Source: an uncultured Acetatifactor sp. (GTDB lineage: Bacteria; Bacillota; Clostridia; Lachnospirales; Lachnospiraceae). From it: a DNA stretch of 64,000 bases. This document shows positions 1 to 6,433 of the stretch, piece after piece. The number at the start of each line of letters is the position of its first letter. Position 1 is the first letter of the stretch. The DNA is taken from positions 23,824 to 87,823 of the forward strand of contig CATKYJ010000017.1 of assembly GCA_949840885.1 (NCBI GenBank), read 5' to 3'. The translations under genes and the position numbers were made by a program. The notes under the pieces are model-generated. The model had not been told where the DNA came from. It did not search any database and worked only from the letters and a program-made list of their open reading frames with translations.

Positions 1-399
1 AAGGAGTATCTGCTCCTGCGTCCGAGTCTTGCCAGATGCTGCATTCAGGCATATGAGTACATCCGTCTTCCGAATAGAGGAGATGGGGACGGATTTGAGA
101 ATATCCAAGTGGACGTCTATGATGCGGCGATACATGGCTTTCGTGTTCAGTTCCACATCATGCTTGTAGATCTCCAGCCATGTCCTGGCGTAATCCTGTA
201 CGGAGGCCTTGGACTCTTTCAGGATGTCCCGGTTCCTGACTTTTTCATCCATCTCCCGAACCATTTCTTCCAGGGCCCGGCTGGACTTCTTCGTCCGGAC
301 AGTCACACGATGCTTCGTGCCCTTTTCCGTATAAGTGCCGTCCCAGACTTTTGCCTGGAAGTATCCGTCCTTTCCTTTGGTGTATTTTGCTGTCGCCAT
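1..399 (-). CDS. int: Phage tyrosine integrase, N-terminal 133 residues only
   Basis: Leftward reading frame open to the window edge, starting at ATG 397-399 behind a strong AAAGGAGGG site. The visible part begins MATAKYTKGKDGYFQAKV, an arm-type DNA-binding domain, and continues into an SAM-like core-binding domain (QDYARTWLEIYK, LNTKAMYRRIIDVHLDIL). The catalytic domain (R-H-R-Y) lies outside. It would catalyse integration into, and excision from, the tRNA-Lys(CUU) site seen at 34995. Its position at the extreme left of the prophage fits an int gene next to attL. It is a different integrase from the one at 35259-36167, which lacks the arm-binding domain. Confidence 0.88.
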   Translation of the reverse strand, partial: MATAKYTKGKDGYFQAKVWDGTYTEKGTKHRVTVRTKKSSRALEEMVREMDEKVRNRDILKESKASVQDYARTWLEIYKHDVELNTKAMYRRIIDVHLDILKSVPISSIRKTDVLICLNAASGKTRTQEQILL

Positions 400-563
400 G
401 GCAGTCCCTCCTTTAAAAAATGAGTATAAAAATAACAGCCAAGCGAAAAACCGCTTGCAGGCTGCCCCCGCAGATGATACAATGTTCTTGCGTTGGTGTA
501 TCCCTCCGGGATATATCATTGGCCGTCTGGTGCTGGTAACACCGGACGGCTTTAAAATTTTGG

Positions 564-592
564 TTGTAAATTTCTGCTCCATGGTATATAAT
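564..592 (+). promoter_or_regulatory. Promoter of candidate antitoxin RNA
   Basis: TTGTAA (564-569), 17-bp spacer, TATAAT (587-592). It points rightward, toward the 3' end of the leftward toxin gene. No open frame with a ribosome site follows, so the product is probably a short RNA. Confidence 0.72.
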
Positions 593-598
593 ATGCTT

Positions 599-693
599 AA
601 CAAGAGAGCCAATGGCTAGAGTACACCTAGCCGCCAGCAAGTTTCAGTGCAAAAAGTAGCGCCTTATCTTACCAGGACGGGGCGCTACTTTTT
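599..693 (+). ncRNA. Candidate antisense antitoxin RNA
   Basis: A ~95-nt transcript is predicted from the promoter at 564-592 to the bidirectional hairpin ending at 693. It is antisense to the last codon or so and the terminator of the 28-aa toxin mRNA (overlap about 651-693), an arrangement like TxpA/RatA or BsrG/SR4 of Bacillus. It also contains a short stem, GGCTAG/CTAGCC. The RNA is an inference from promoter and terminator; its regulatory action is not shown by the sequence. Confidence 0.55.
651..693. terminator. Bidirectional terminator shared by toxin and antisense RNA
   Basis: Inverted repeat AAAAAGTAGCGCC / GGCGCTACTTTTT (arms 651-663 and 681-693). The arms carry A and T tracts on both sides, so it can end transcription in both directions. 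The toxin stop codon lies inside the right arm. Confidence 0.8.
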
Positions 694-771
694 GCGTGCA
701 ATATAGACAACAAGAGTAATCACAGCGCAAAGCATAATTACAAACTGGATCAGATCCGAATATGTAACCAT
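685..771 (-). CDS. Putative holin-like type I toxin, 28 aa
   Basis: Small frame starting at ATG 769-771 behind AAGGGAG, nine bases upstream. The peptide begins MVTYSDLIQFVIML, continues as one hydrophobic helix and ends VYIARKK: a single membrane segment with a basic tail, the hallmark of the small putative holin-like toxins of Firmicutes (Hol_Tox, TxpA/BsrG-like). Such peptides insert in the membrane and depolarise it when the antisense RNA is lost. Here it would stabilise the prophage. A TATAAT (complement of 842-847) lies about 70 bases upstream; its -35 is poor. Confidence 0.78.
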   Translation of the reverse strand: MVTYSDLIQFVIMLCAVITLVVYIARKK

Positions 772-958
772 TGGCACCAGCTCCCTTCCATAAGTGTCCG
801 GCAGCTGACGTAATCGCCCCATTGGCTCCCCGGGTAAGCATATTATATTGTCATAGTGCTTTCAACTGGTGACAGTTTGTCGCCGTTTCGTTATGTTCTC
901 CCTGTTGCGATGTCGCAACAAATTATTGTGTAAAGAGTCAGCAACGGGATGCTTCTGA

Positions 959-2035
959 TCACTTCCCGCTATATTTCTTGGTGGCATTGTCAAAGTCAGA
1001 GACGAACAGGGCATCCTGCTTTACACGAAACGCCTCATATTCTTTAATTGCTAACTTATCAGCAACTTCCCGTGATATAAAACCGGAATTATGGAGTATA
1101 TCGTATTCGTTAAATTTTAAGAAAGAGTCCAATTTATCGACCCAGTCCTGCATTGACATCAATTTGTTGCGTTTGGCCTGGTTTTCTGCATAATCCAGAT
1201 ACATGGTCACGATATCGTTTAAGTCGGAGATCTCTTTTTGGGACAAGTAATTTTTTGAGATAGTGACATCTGACTTCAGTATCTTGCCGTCTGGCGCGTT
1301 TTTCCAAGTCATAAGCCCCATATGCTCTTTCGAACTGTTGGCTCTTGAATGTATGATTTCAGGAGCAGTTTTTTGTGTAACAGCAAAAATAAGTTTATTC
1401 TGGACTTTCTTAAAGAAAGTTTGGGTGAGCTCGCTGTTTTTGTCATAATCATAGCTGCACTGGGAATATATATCGGTGATTTTCTGATAGAACCTCCTTT
1501 CGCTGGCCCGTATCTCCTTGATGCGCTCCAATAATTCATCAAAATAGTCTTTCCCAAAGGCCTTTCCGTTTTTGAGCATGTCGTCATTGATGACAAAACC
1601 TTTAATTATATATTCGCGCAATGTTTTGGTTGCCCATTGTCGAAATCTGGTTGCCTTTTTTGAATTTACTCTATAACCAACTGAAATGATTGCATCAAGT
1701 GAATAATGCTTTACAGAACGAGAAACCCGCCTATTTCCCTCTGTTTGAACTACCGAAAAAAATTTGGTAGTTGAAATTTCGTCTAATTCTTGATCTTTGT
1801 ATATGTTTTTTAGATGCACTGAAATGTTATCTGTTGTACATCCAAATAATTCACCCATGGCTTTTGCATTTAACCAAAAGGTTTCTTCATAAAAATAGAC
1901 AGATACAGATATGTCTTCATCGTCAGTCTGGTAAAATAGAACATTTCCCGCTTCTGGAAGAGAATCTAATTCGTTATCCTCAATATGAAGCACATGTCTT
2001 CTTCGCATTGCCTCTAAATGCTGTTCAAAATCCAT
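959..2035 (-). CDS. RhuM family protein
   Basis: 358-residue leftward protein. The N-terminal half carries the RhuM signature: VSVYFYEETFWLNAKAMGELF, then a helix-turn-helix-like stretch (TTDNISVHLKNIY), YSLDAIISVGYRVNSKKATRF and RQWATKTLREYIIKGF. The C-terminal half is helical and probably used for oligomerisation. RhuM proteins are named after a Salmonella island gene and are common in phages and islands; their biochemical role is unknown. Full length compared with family members (about 330-350). It sits in the lysogenic arm between the type I toxin and the repressor, a place where prophages carry fitness or defence cargo. Confidence 0.85.
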   Translation of the reverse strand: MDFEQHLEAMRRRHVLHIEDNELDSLPEAGNVLFYQTDDEDISVSVYFYEETFWLNAKAMGELFGCTTDNISVHLKNIYKDQELDEISTTKFFSVVQTEGNRRVSRSVKHYSLDAIISVGYRVNSKKATRFRQWATKTLREYIIKGFVINDDMLKNGKAFGKDYFDELLERIKEIRASERRFYQKITDIYSQCSYDYDKNSELTQTFFKKVQNKLIFAVTQKTAPEIIHSRANSSKEHMGLMTWKNAPDGKILKSDVTISKNYLSQKEISDLNDIVTMYLDYAENQAKRNKLMSMQDWVDKLDSFLKFNEYDILHNSGFISREVADKLAIKEYEAFRVKQDALFVSDFDNATKKYSGK

Positions 2036-2192
2036 AGTTTTCCTCTTTTCCGTAGACTTTAGTTACCCTGCTTAATGACAATCAGCAATCTCATATTAAT
2101 CTGTTCAGCTTATCGACCACTCTCCCCATGCATACGGAATCTTCTGTAAGAGGTATATTGTGATATCGGCATAGTGATGCAGTAGGTGTTTG

Positions 2193-2879
2193 TCATTTAT
2201 AGCATCTGCCGCAGGGAGTCTTTCCTTTGGCAATCGCCTCTTCCAAAGTCACTTGATAGGCATTATCCATCCCGCAGCCATTTTTCTTGTGGTATCTTTT
2301 GGCAGTATCGTCAATCCAGACCATCGTAGAGCTGCCATTATTGGGTGGCTCTGGCTGTTGGGGAAGAGCTGTGGGTATTGGAGTAGGCTCTTCTGTAGGT
2401 ATAGGAGCGGGCTGTGGTGTTGGAGCTTCTGTGGGTATAGGGGTAGGTGCTGGTGTGGGCTGTTGTGTAAGTTCTGGAGTAGGTATCGGAGTCTGGGTAG
2501 GCGCTTCAGTAGACTCCGGAGTGGGATTCATGGTAGGTGTTGAACTTGGCGTGGACGATGATGTCAAACCGGCCACGGGAGTCGGTGACGGCTCTACAGG
2601 TGTACTTTCTGCCAGTGCGTAACTACTACCAGGAGCTTCGGCGTTGATGGGGCTGGGAGCCTCTCTTTTTGGCGATGCATCGTCGTCCGATGTAAAACCG
2701 AAACCGATGAAGCTGATGACCAATGCAAGGACAGATATGCCAGCTAACTTAAACTTCTTTTTGGAGGAGCGTCTCTGGATGACTCTTATTAACCCCATTG
2801 TTAAGAATATTGGGATGCAAACTAGACTTGCCAGCGCAAGCAGTAAAAAAACAGTATCCATAGTGATTTCCCCTTTCAT
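2193..2879 (-). CDS. Membrane-anchored Pro/Thr-rich protein with Cys-rich C-terminal motif
   Basis: 228 residues, start at 2879 behind GAAAGGGGAAA. Two hydrophobic segments near the N-terminus (about residues 8-30 and 44-62) are followed by roughly 110 residues of low-complexity Pro/Thr/Glu/Ser (PTPAP, PIPTEAPTP repeats). It ends in a compact domain VWIDDTAKRYHKKNGC..CGRCYK, where a His, one Cys and a CGRC pair look like a metal site. The same terminal motif occurs at the end of some secreted nuclease and lipoprotein families in Firmicutes. I read it as a surface-displayed small metal-binding domain on a stalk; the function is unknown. It is transcribed with the repressor on the lysogenic strand. 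Confidence 0.7.
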   Translation of the reverse strand: MKGEITMDTVFLLLALASLVCIPIFLTMGLIRVIQRRSSKKKFKLAGISVLALVISFIGFGFTSDDDASPKREAPSPINAEAPGSSYALAESTPVEPSPTPVAGLTSSSTPSSTPTMNPTPESTEAPTQTPIPTPELTQQPTPAPTPIPTEAPTPQPAPIPTEEPTPIPTALPQQPEPPNNGSSTMVWIDDTAKRYHKKNGCGMDNAYQVTLEEAIAKGKTPCGRCYK

Positions 2880-2903
2880 TTGTTTCCTGCCAAACTTAAG
2901 TGT

Positions 2904-3566
2904 TTAGAACTTTGCCCTCAGTTCAACAACACGGCCAATAATCTTGACAGGCTTACTCTCAATCTCCTCATTGGTGAAGAAGATAGGTTCATATGACGGA
3001 TTGTTCGATATGAGCTCTATACCATCCCGGTACTTGCGTAGTCTCTTACAGGTGGCATCCGTGCCGTTCACGGTAACTATGACAATCTCTCCTGATTCTG
3101 CATCATCCTGCTGGCGCACGATAACGATATCTCCCTCGGACATCTTAGGCTCCATGCTGTTTCCATGAATCTGTAGGCCGAAGAATGTGCCGGTTTTGGC
3201 CAAATCCTCCGTGATTTCCTCTGTGTCGATGATTTCCTCTATGGCCTCGATGGGAACACCTGCGGCTACACGGCCCAGAACGTTGATGACGACACCCCCT
3301 TTCTTTTCAGGCTCTTTAGAGCTGACAAGAGTAACCTTTTGCCCACCGTCCATCATTTTAAGTAGTTCATCAAGTTCTATATTCATTGCAGACGCAATTT
3401 TCATAATCGATGGCAAGGTAGGAGCTATCGGTTTGCTATTTCTGGGATTAATCCCATTTTCTATCATAGAAATATAGCCTTTGCTCAAAGAGCAGCGTTT
3501 TGCAAATTCATCCATGCTTAGATTGTTATCTGCTCGATATTGCTTAACAATATTCCCGAGTGTCAT
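2904..3566 (-). CDS. CI/LexA-like repressor with S24 self-cleavage domain
   Basis: 220 residues, starting at ATG 3564-3566 because GGAGGAACGCACATA gives a clear ribosome site; an upstream in-frame ATG lacks one. Residues 1-70 are an XRE helix-turn-helix (SMDEFAKRCSLSKGYISMIE). A linker leads to a LexA-type peptidase: likely Ala-Gly cleavage site in GRVAAGVP, nucleophile Ser in IHGNSMEPKM, general-base Lys in DATCKRLRK. It should hold the prophage silent by binding the operators at 3587-3694 and self-cleave after DNA damage. It is divergent from the Cro-like gene at 3714, the classic lambda-like switch. Confidence 0.92.
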   Translation of the reverse strand: MTLGNIVKQYRADNNLSMDEFAKRCSLSKGYISMIENGINPRNSKPIAPTLPSIMKIASAMNIELDELLKMMDGGQKVTLVSSKEPEKKGGVVINVLGRVAAGVPIEAIEEIIDTEEITEDLAKTGTFFGLQIHGNSMEPKMSEGDIVIVRQQDDAESGEIVIVTVNGTDATCKRLRKYRDGIELISNNPSYEPIFFTNEEIESKPVKIIGRVVELRAKF

Positions 3567-3586
3567 TATGTGCGTTCCTCCATGTT

Positions 3587-3694
3587 GTTTAGTATATTGT
3601 ACAGCCATAAATGAAAAAAGTCAACATTTTTGTTCAGCATACTTGACAAGAAAAAACAAGCGTGATATTATGCAGATAGTTCAACATAATGAAC
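3587..3694. promoter_or_regulatory. Divergent lysogeny switch: two promoters and three operators
   Basis: Rightward promoter: TTGACA (3643-3648), 17 bp, TATTAT (3666-3671). Leftward promoter: TTGACT (complement of 3619-3624), 17 bp, TACAAT (complement of 3596-3601). Three 16-bp pseudo-palindromes cover them: GTTTAGTATATTGTAC (3587-3602, over the leftward -10), GTTCAGCATACTTGAC (3632-3647, over the rightward -35) and GTTCAACATAATGAAC (3679-3694, just downstream). They are the likely binding sites of the CI-like and Cro-like proteins. Confidence 0.85.
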
Positions 3695-3713
3695 GAAAGG
3701 AGATGGAAAGAAA

Positions 3714-3905
3714 TTGCAGTACAAAATTAAAGAGCAGAGGGATAAATTAGGAATGTCTCAAGCGGAGCTGGCGGAACAATCACGAGTATCCAGAACTATT
3801 ATTTCTGGATTGGAAAGTGGAAGTATTAAGGTTACTACTACAGAAACCTTGCTGAAAATTGCAAAAGTCTTAAAATGTAATGTCGCAGATATTTTTTTGG
3901 AGTAA
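3714..3905 (+). CDS. Cro-like XRE transcription regulator
   Basis: 63 residues, TTG start at 3714 behind AAAGGAGAT. The whole protein is one XRE helix-turn-helix domain: KIKEQRDKLGMSQAELAEQS, RVSRTIISGLESG, then LLKIAKVLKCNVADIF. It is first in the rightward early operon and divergent from the S24 repressor, so it most likely acts like Cro, lowering repressor synthesis and its own. The operator at 3908-3923 lies directly behind the stop codon. Confidence 0.88.
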   Translation: MQYKIKEQRDKLGMSQAELAEQSRVSRTIISGLESGSIKVTTTETLLKIAKVLKCNVADIFLE

Positions 3906-3907
3906 AA

Positions 3908-3923
3908 GTTCAACATATCAAAC
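3908..3923. promoter_or_regulatory. Fourth operator-like site
   Basis: GTTCAACATATCAAAC, the same 16-bp pattern as the three sites in the switch region, placed just behind the Cro-like gene and before the next ribosome site. It could be an auxiliary operator or a roadblock. Confidence 0.6.
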
Positions 3924-3951
3924 GAATGACATAGAGAGGAGGTGAGGACGG

Positions 3952-4146
3952 ATGGTTAAAGTAAGAGAAGCGTGTGAATCTGAATGTCCTGGAATGCACA
4001 CGCCATTGTTTACAGAAATGGAGCTTGGCAGGGCAGAAGCCATTGCATCGGCCCTTGACGGGCTTGATGTCTATTCTGCCCAGCGGCTCCTGAATAAGAT
4101 GATGACATATCTGTTATTGACAACATTTCGGGCAACTACGGATTAA
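3952..4146 (+). CDS. Small early phage protein, unknown
   Basis: 64 residues, ATG at 3952 behind AGAGAGGAGGTGAGGACGG, the same leader that ends the ~125-bp spacers further right. The sequence has an acidic, Cys-containing N-terminus and a predicted helix (RAEAIASALDGLDVYSAQRL). I recognise no family. Its 3' end overlaps that of the leftward gene 4136-4300 by 11 bases, as in the other divergent/convergent small-gene modules of this region. Confidence 0.6.
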   Translation: MVKVREACESECPGMHTPLFTEMELGRAEAIASALDGLDVYSAQRLLNKMMTYLLLTTFRATTD

Positions 4147-4300
4147 TCAGGTAGTCGAAGAAATTGTCATATGCAGATTTGTACATTTCGAATACAGAGT
4201 ATTCGTCGTACTCTCTGTCAGAATCTTGATGTGACTGATCAATTTTCTGTTTAATAAAGAGTAACGCTAAGTCATGTGCACGCTGTTCAAACTTATCCAT
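4136..4300 (-). CDS. Small acidic protein of cassette 1, unknown
   Basis: 54 residues, ATG at 4298-4300 behind GAAAGGAGACTTTGT. Begins MDKFEQRAHDLALLFIKQK and is rich in Asp, Glu and Tyr further on (DREYDEYSVFEMYKSAYDN). No family recognised. It is read leftward from spacer copy 1, which carries a TTGCTA-17-TATACT promoter in the right orientation. This makes it antisense to the rightward early operon. Confidence 0.6.
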   Translation of the reverse strand: MDKFEQRAHDLALLFIKQKIDQSHQDSDREYDEYSVFEMYKSAYDNFFDYLINP

Positions 4301-4425
4301 ACAAAGTCTCCTTTCTTTTGCACTCGGCCATGGCAGTGGCCTGTACTACCAGTATAAAGGAAAGGGGACGGAATAGCAAGACGAACATGTGGGCGGATGC
4401 CAGTATAGGGAGGAGGTGAGGACGG
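4301..4425. repeat. Divergent spacer repeat, copy 1
   Basis: One of four near-identical ~125-bp spacers, each lying exactly between a leftward and a rightward start codon. Shared landmarks: a leftward ribosome site (CTCCTTTC), TACTCGGCCATGG with palindrome GGCC-N8-GGCC, leftward promoter TATACT (complement of 4351-4356) and TTGCTA (complement of 4374-4379) with a 17-bp gap, CCAGTATA twice, and a rightward ribosome site AGGAGGTGAG. Only the last bases next to each start codon differ strongly. Confidence 0.85.
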
Positions 4426-4593
4426 ATGAAAGGAAACCAATTACTTATGAGAGTCTCCGTAGATAAGGACAGCTTATTGGGGAAAGTAGCGGCCATAGAA
4501 AAGAAAGCGGAGGATCTGAGATTTGAGGCCATGTGTTTAAGGGAGGCGATATCTTGCAGCCAGTGTGATGAGGAGGAAAAGCCCGAAGAGTGA
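4426..4593 (+). CDS. Small protein of cassette 1, unknown
   Basis: 55 residues, ATG 4426 behind AGGAGGTGAGGACGG of spacer copy 1. Begins MKGNQLLMRVSVDKDSLLGK and contains a helix (VAAIEKKAEDLRFEAMCLRE) with a CSQC pair near the acidic end. Short phage proteins of this layout (beta strand, then coiled helix) are common in Clostridia, with no assigned role. Confidence 0.55.
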   Translation: MKGNQLLMRVSVDKDSLLGKVAAIEKKAEDLRFEAMCLREAISCSQCDEEEKPEE

Positions 4594-4609
4594 ACTCCGG
4601 GCCATAATG

Positions 4610-4786
4610 CTAGACAGCATCTTCACGACCGTACAATTTTTCTCGGGTAGATTTCACGGCGTTCTGGATGGCTTGGGCAAGGACAGTGGTCTTCTCGTCT
4701 AAAAAGCCATCAAGATGTGTTTCTATCTCATTGTACAGTTCTGAAGACAAGGTATCCAGCATTTCACATACCTCATTCTTCTGCAT
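4610..4786 (-). CDS. Small helical protein of cassette 2, unknown
   Basis: 58 residues, ATG 4784-4786 behind GAAAGGAGTATCTT. Begins MQKNEVCEMLDTLSSELYNE; almost entirely amphipathic helix, acidic at the start and basic at the end (KSTREKLYGRED). The frame stays open upstream through spacer copy 2, but the ribosome site fixes the start here. No family recognised. Confidence 0.6.
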   Translation of the reverse strand: MQKNEVCEMLDTLSSELYNEIETHLDGFLDEKTTVLAQAIQNAVKSTREKLYGREDAV

Positions 4787-4910
4787 AAGATACTCCTTTC
4801 TTCTGTACTCGGCCATGGCAGTGGCCTGTACCACCAGTATAAAGGAGATGGGAGGGAATAGCAAGACGGACATGTGGGAGGATGCCAGTATAGGGAGGAG
4901 GTGAGGAAAG
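4787..4910. repeat. Divergent spacer repeat, copy 2
   Basis: Second spacer. Leftward promoter: TTGCTA (complement of 4859-4864), 17 bp, TATACT (complement of 4836-4841). Contains the GGCC-N8-GGCC palindrome, both CCAGTATA boxes and AGGAGGTGAG. Here the rightward gene starts with TTG. Confidence 0.85.
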
Positions 4911-5021
4911 TTGAGGGAAAAAATCATAGATTTTCTCAACGAAGTAAAACTCCCGGTATTAGGAGGAATTATCGGGAGTTTTATCGGGATGACACTAGCT
5001 AAGCTGATAGGAATATTGTGA
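4911..5021 (+). CDS. 36-aa hydrophobic peptide of cassette 2
   Basis: TTG start at 4911, ten bases behind GGAGGTGAG. Begins MREKIIDFLNEVKLPVLGG and continues as a glycine-rich membrane helix (GGIIGSFIGMTLAKLIGIL). A basic/amphipathic start plus one transmembrane segment resembles small holin-like or toxin-like peptides, but I recognise no family. Its 3' end overlaps the leftward gene 4999-5340 by 23 bases. Confidence 0.5.
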   Translation: MREKIIDFLNEVKLPVLGGIIGSFIGMTLAKLIGIL

Positions 5022-5340
5022 TTAAGGTGGTTATGATAGCAATCACAATCGGAAGGACAATCTGGAGCAAAACAAATCGGCCATTAAACCATTGCCTTGA
5101 CTCAACTTCCGCAGCGCCTTTTCCTGTCAGAGTCAGAATACATCTGTCGGGGATTGGGCCTCCAAAAATAGGCTTGTTAATACCGGAGACAATTGTGAGA
5201 TAGTCGCTTGACAGCATGCCCCTGATTACCTCAGGGATATCGGAGCGATTCTTGAAATGGTTTTTGAGGTTTGCAAATGATACAGCTCTTTTGGAGTAGA
5301 TGTAGCGGAAGATTTTCAGGTCATCTTTTAGGGGTTCCAT
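4999..5340 (-). CDS. Winged-helix-like protein with C-terminal membrane anchor (cassette 3)
   Basis: 113 residues, ATG 5338-5340 behind TAAGGAGGGTACAT. The N-terminal ~75 residues look like a winged helix (LKIFRYIYSKRAVSFANLKN, RSDIPEVIRGMLSSDYLTIV, then a wing ending ILTLTGKGAAEVE). The last ~25 residues are a membrane helix (LLQIVLPIVIAIITTLI). A DNA-binding fold tethered to the membrane by its C-terminus is unusual for so small a phage protein; it may be an anchor or a signalling switch. No family name can be given. Confidence 0.62.
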   Translation of the reverse strand: MEPLKDDLKIFRYIYSKRAVSFANLKNHFKNRSDIPEVIRGMLSSDYLTIVSGINKPIFGGPIPDRCILTLTGKGAAEVESRQWFNGRFVLLQIVLPIVIAIITTLITIFLSA

Positions 5341-5464
5341 ATGTACCCTCCTTAAACGGTACTCGGCCATGGCAGTGGCCTGTACTACCAGTATAAGGGA
5401 AAGGGGAGGGAATAGCAAGATGAACATGTGGTCGAATGCCGGTATAGGGAGGGGGTGAGGACGG
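5341..5464. repeat. Divergent spacer repeat, copy 3
   Basis: Third spacer, the most diverged at its right end (GGGAGGGGGTGAG). Leftward promoter: TTGCTA (complement of 5413-5418), 17 bp, TATACT (complement of 5390-5395). The palindrome and CCAGTATA box are kept; the second box reads CCGGTATA. Confidence 0.85.
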
Positions 5465-5617
5465 ATGGAAAATGTGGACAAGACAATAGAGGCTCTTTGC
5501 AGCAAGATTCAAAAACTCATGGATGATGGTCGTGACTATGTGGTAGTTGTGGAAATGACAAAGGCACTGGCAGAATTAGTCACTGCCAGTGCGCATGTCC
5601 GCACTCAGAAGCCATAA
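5465..5617 (+). CDS. Small protein of cassette 3, unknown
   Basis: 50 residues, ATG 5465 behind GGGGGTGAGGACGG. Begins MENVDKTIEALCSKIQKLMD and continues DYVVVVEMTKALAELVTASA: two helices around a short hydrophobic core. The stop is followed within two bases by the end of the convergent gene 5620-5778. No family recognised. Confidence 0.55.
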   Translation: MENVDKTIEALCSKIQKLMDDGRDYVVVVEMTKALAELVTASAHVRTQKP

Positions 5618-5619
5618 AT

Positions 5620-5778
5620 TTACATGTTATCGAGAGCATGGATGGTTGAGTATATTTTCTTTAATGCATTGGTAAAATCTTCGGTTGTTGCTGCTGAAGT
5701 GCGTTCAGCGGCATTCCATGATTTTATATACTCAATAGTTGCTTCGACAGCTAATTCCTTGTCAGTTTTTCTTTCCAT
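5620..5778 (-). CDS. Small protein of cassette 4, unknown
   Basis: 52 residues, ATG 5776-5778 behind GAAAGGAGGATTTCCTC. Begins MERKTDKELAVEATIEYIKS and ends in a helix (TNALKKIYSTIHALDNM). Proteins of this pattern occur in many Clostridia phages without a known function. Transcribed leftward from spacer copy 4. Confidence 0.6.
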   Translation of the reverse strand: MERKTDKELAVEATIEYIKSWNAAERTSAATTEDFTNALKKIYSTIHALDNM

Positions 5779-5904
5779 GAGGAAATCCTCCTTTCTTCGG
5801 TACTCGGCCATGGCAGTGGCCTGTACTACCAGTATAAGGGAAAGGGGAGGGAATAGCAAGACGAACATGTGGGCGGATGTCAGTATAGGGAGGAGGTGAG
5901 AGCC
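5779..5904. repeat. Divergent spacer repeat, copy 4
   Basis: Fourth spacer, very close to copy 1 in its core. Leftward promoter: TTGCTA (complement of 5854-5859), 17 bp, TATACT (complement of 5831-5836). Ends AGGAGGTGAGAGCC before the rightward ATG. Confidence 0.85.
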
Positions 5905-6084
5905 ATGTGGGCTGCATTGTTGCTGATTGTAGTAATTATCTGCGCAACAATTATTGCGGGAATATACATCTATTATTGTAGCGAAAATCAAGTTGGATTG
6001 TTTGAAAACCATAAATACAATGAACGAATTAACAAGATAGAAAAACAGATAAGAGAGATGGAAGAGAAAATTTTCTTGGAGTAG
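5905..6084 (+). CDS. Small single-pass membrane protein of cassette 4
   Basis: 59 residues, ATG 5905 behind AGGAGGTGAGAGCC. An N-terminal membrane helix (WAALLLIVVIICATIIAGIY) is followed by a charged coiled segment (NERINKIEKQIREMEEKIF). The topology suggests a short anchored coiled-coil peptide. No family recognised. Confidence 0.6.
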   Translation: MWAALLLIVVIICATIIAGIYIYYCSENQVGLFENHKYNERINKIEKQIREMEEKIFLE

Positions 6085-6190
6085 AGGGGAGGGTCAAGGG
6101 ACAGCAACGAAAACTTAGAGAGATTTCAGAAAGTGATACGAACAGAGTGACATTGAGGGTGTGAACGAATTTATAGGATGGAGGTGTCAT

Positions 6191-6409
6191 ATGGTCTATC
6201 CCAAACCATTCATGAGGTTACAGGAACTGCGGGAGATGGGACTTCCGAACGAATTCCTGCAGGAGGCTTATAGGTCCAAAGGGCAGACATTCGCCCAGAA
6301 GATTAATCCGGTGAAGAGGAATAGCCCGATTGTCTTTGATACCGAAAATTTTGAGAAGTGGAGGATCAACCGTTGTAAGGCGGAGAATGCAGGAATTCAG
6401 AGGGCATGA
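6191..6409 (+). CDS. Small excisionase-like DNA-binding phage protein
   Basis: 72 residues. I use ATG 6191 because GGAGGTGTCAT precedes it; an in-frame GTG at 6161 has no good site. The sequence MRLQELREMGLPNEFLQEAY, then FAQKINP, NSPIVFDTENFEKW has the shape of a short winged-helix DNA reader: a helix-turn-helix ending in an aromatic-rich strand, as in MerR/Xis-like proteins. Clostridia phages often carry it in the early region. Xis activity for the left integrase is possible but unproven. Confidence 0.65.
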   Translation: MVYPKPFMRLQELREMGLPNEFLQEAYRSKGQTFAQKINPVKRNSPIVFDTENFEKWRINRCKAENAGIQRA

Positions 6410-6433
6410 AAAAGGAAAGGAGGGCGAGTAAGG

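Noticed and set aside
4293..6012. Long leftward frames crossing the spacer repeats, with a signal-peptide-like stretch fused to the small genes
   Set aside because: The ATG in the repeat has no ribosome site, the fusion is not in frame in copy 1, and each small gene has its own strong ribosome site.
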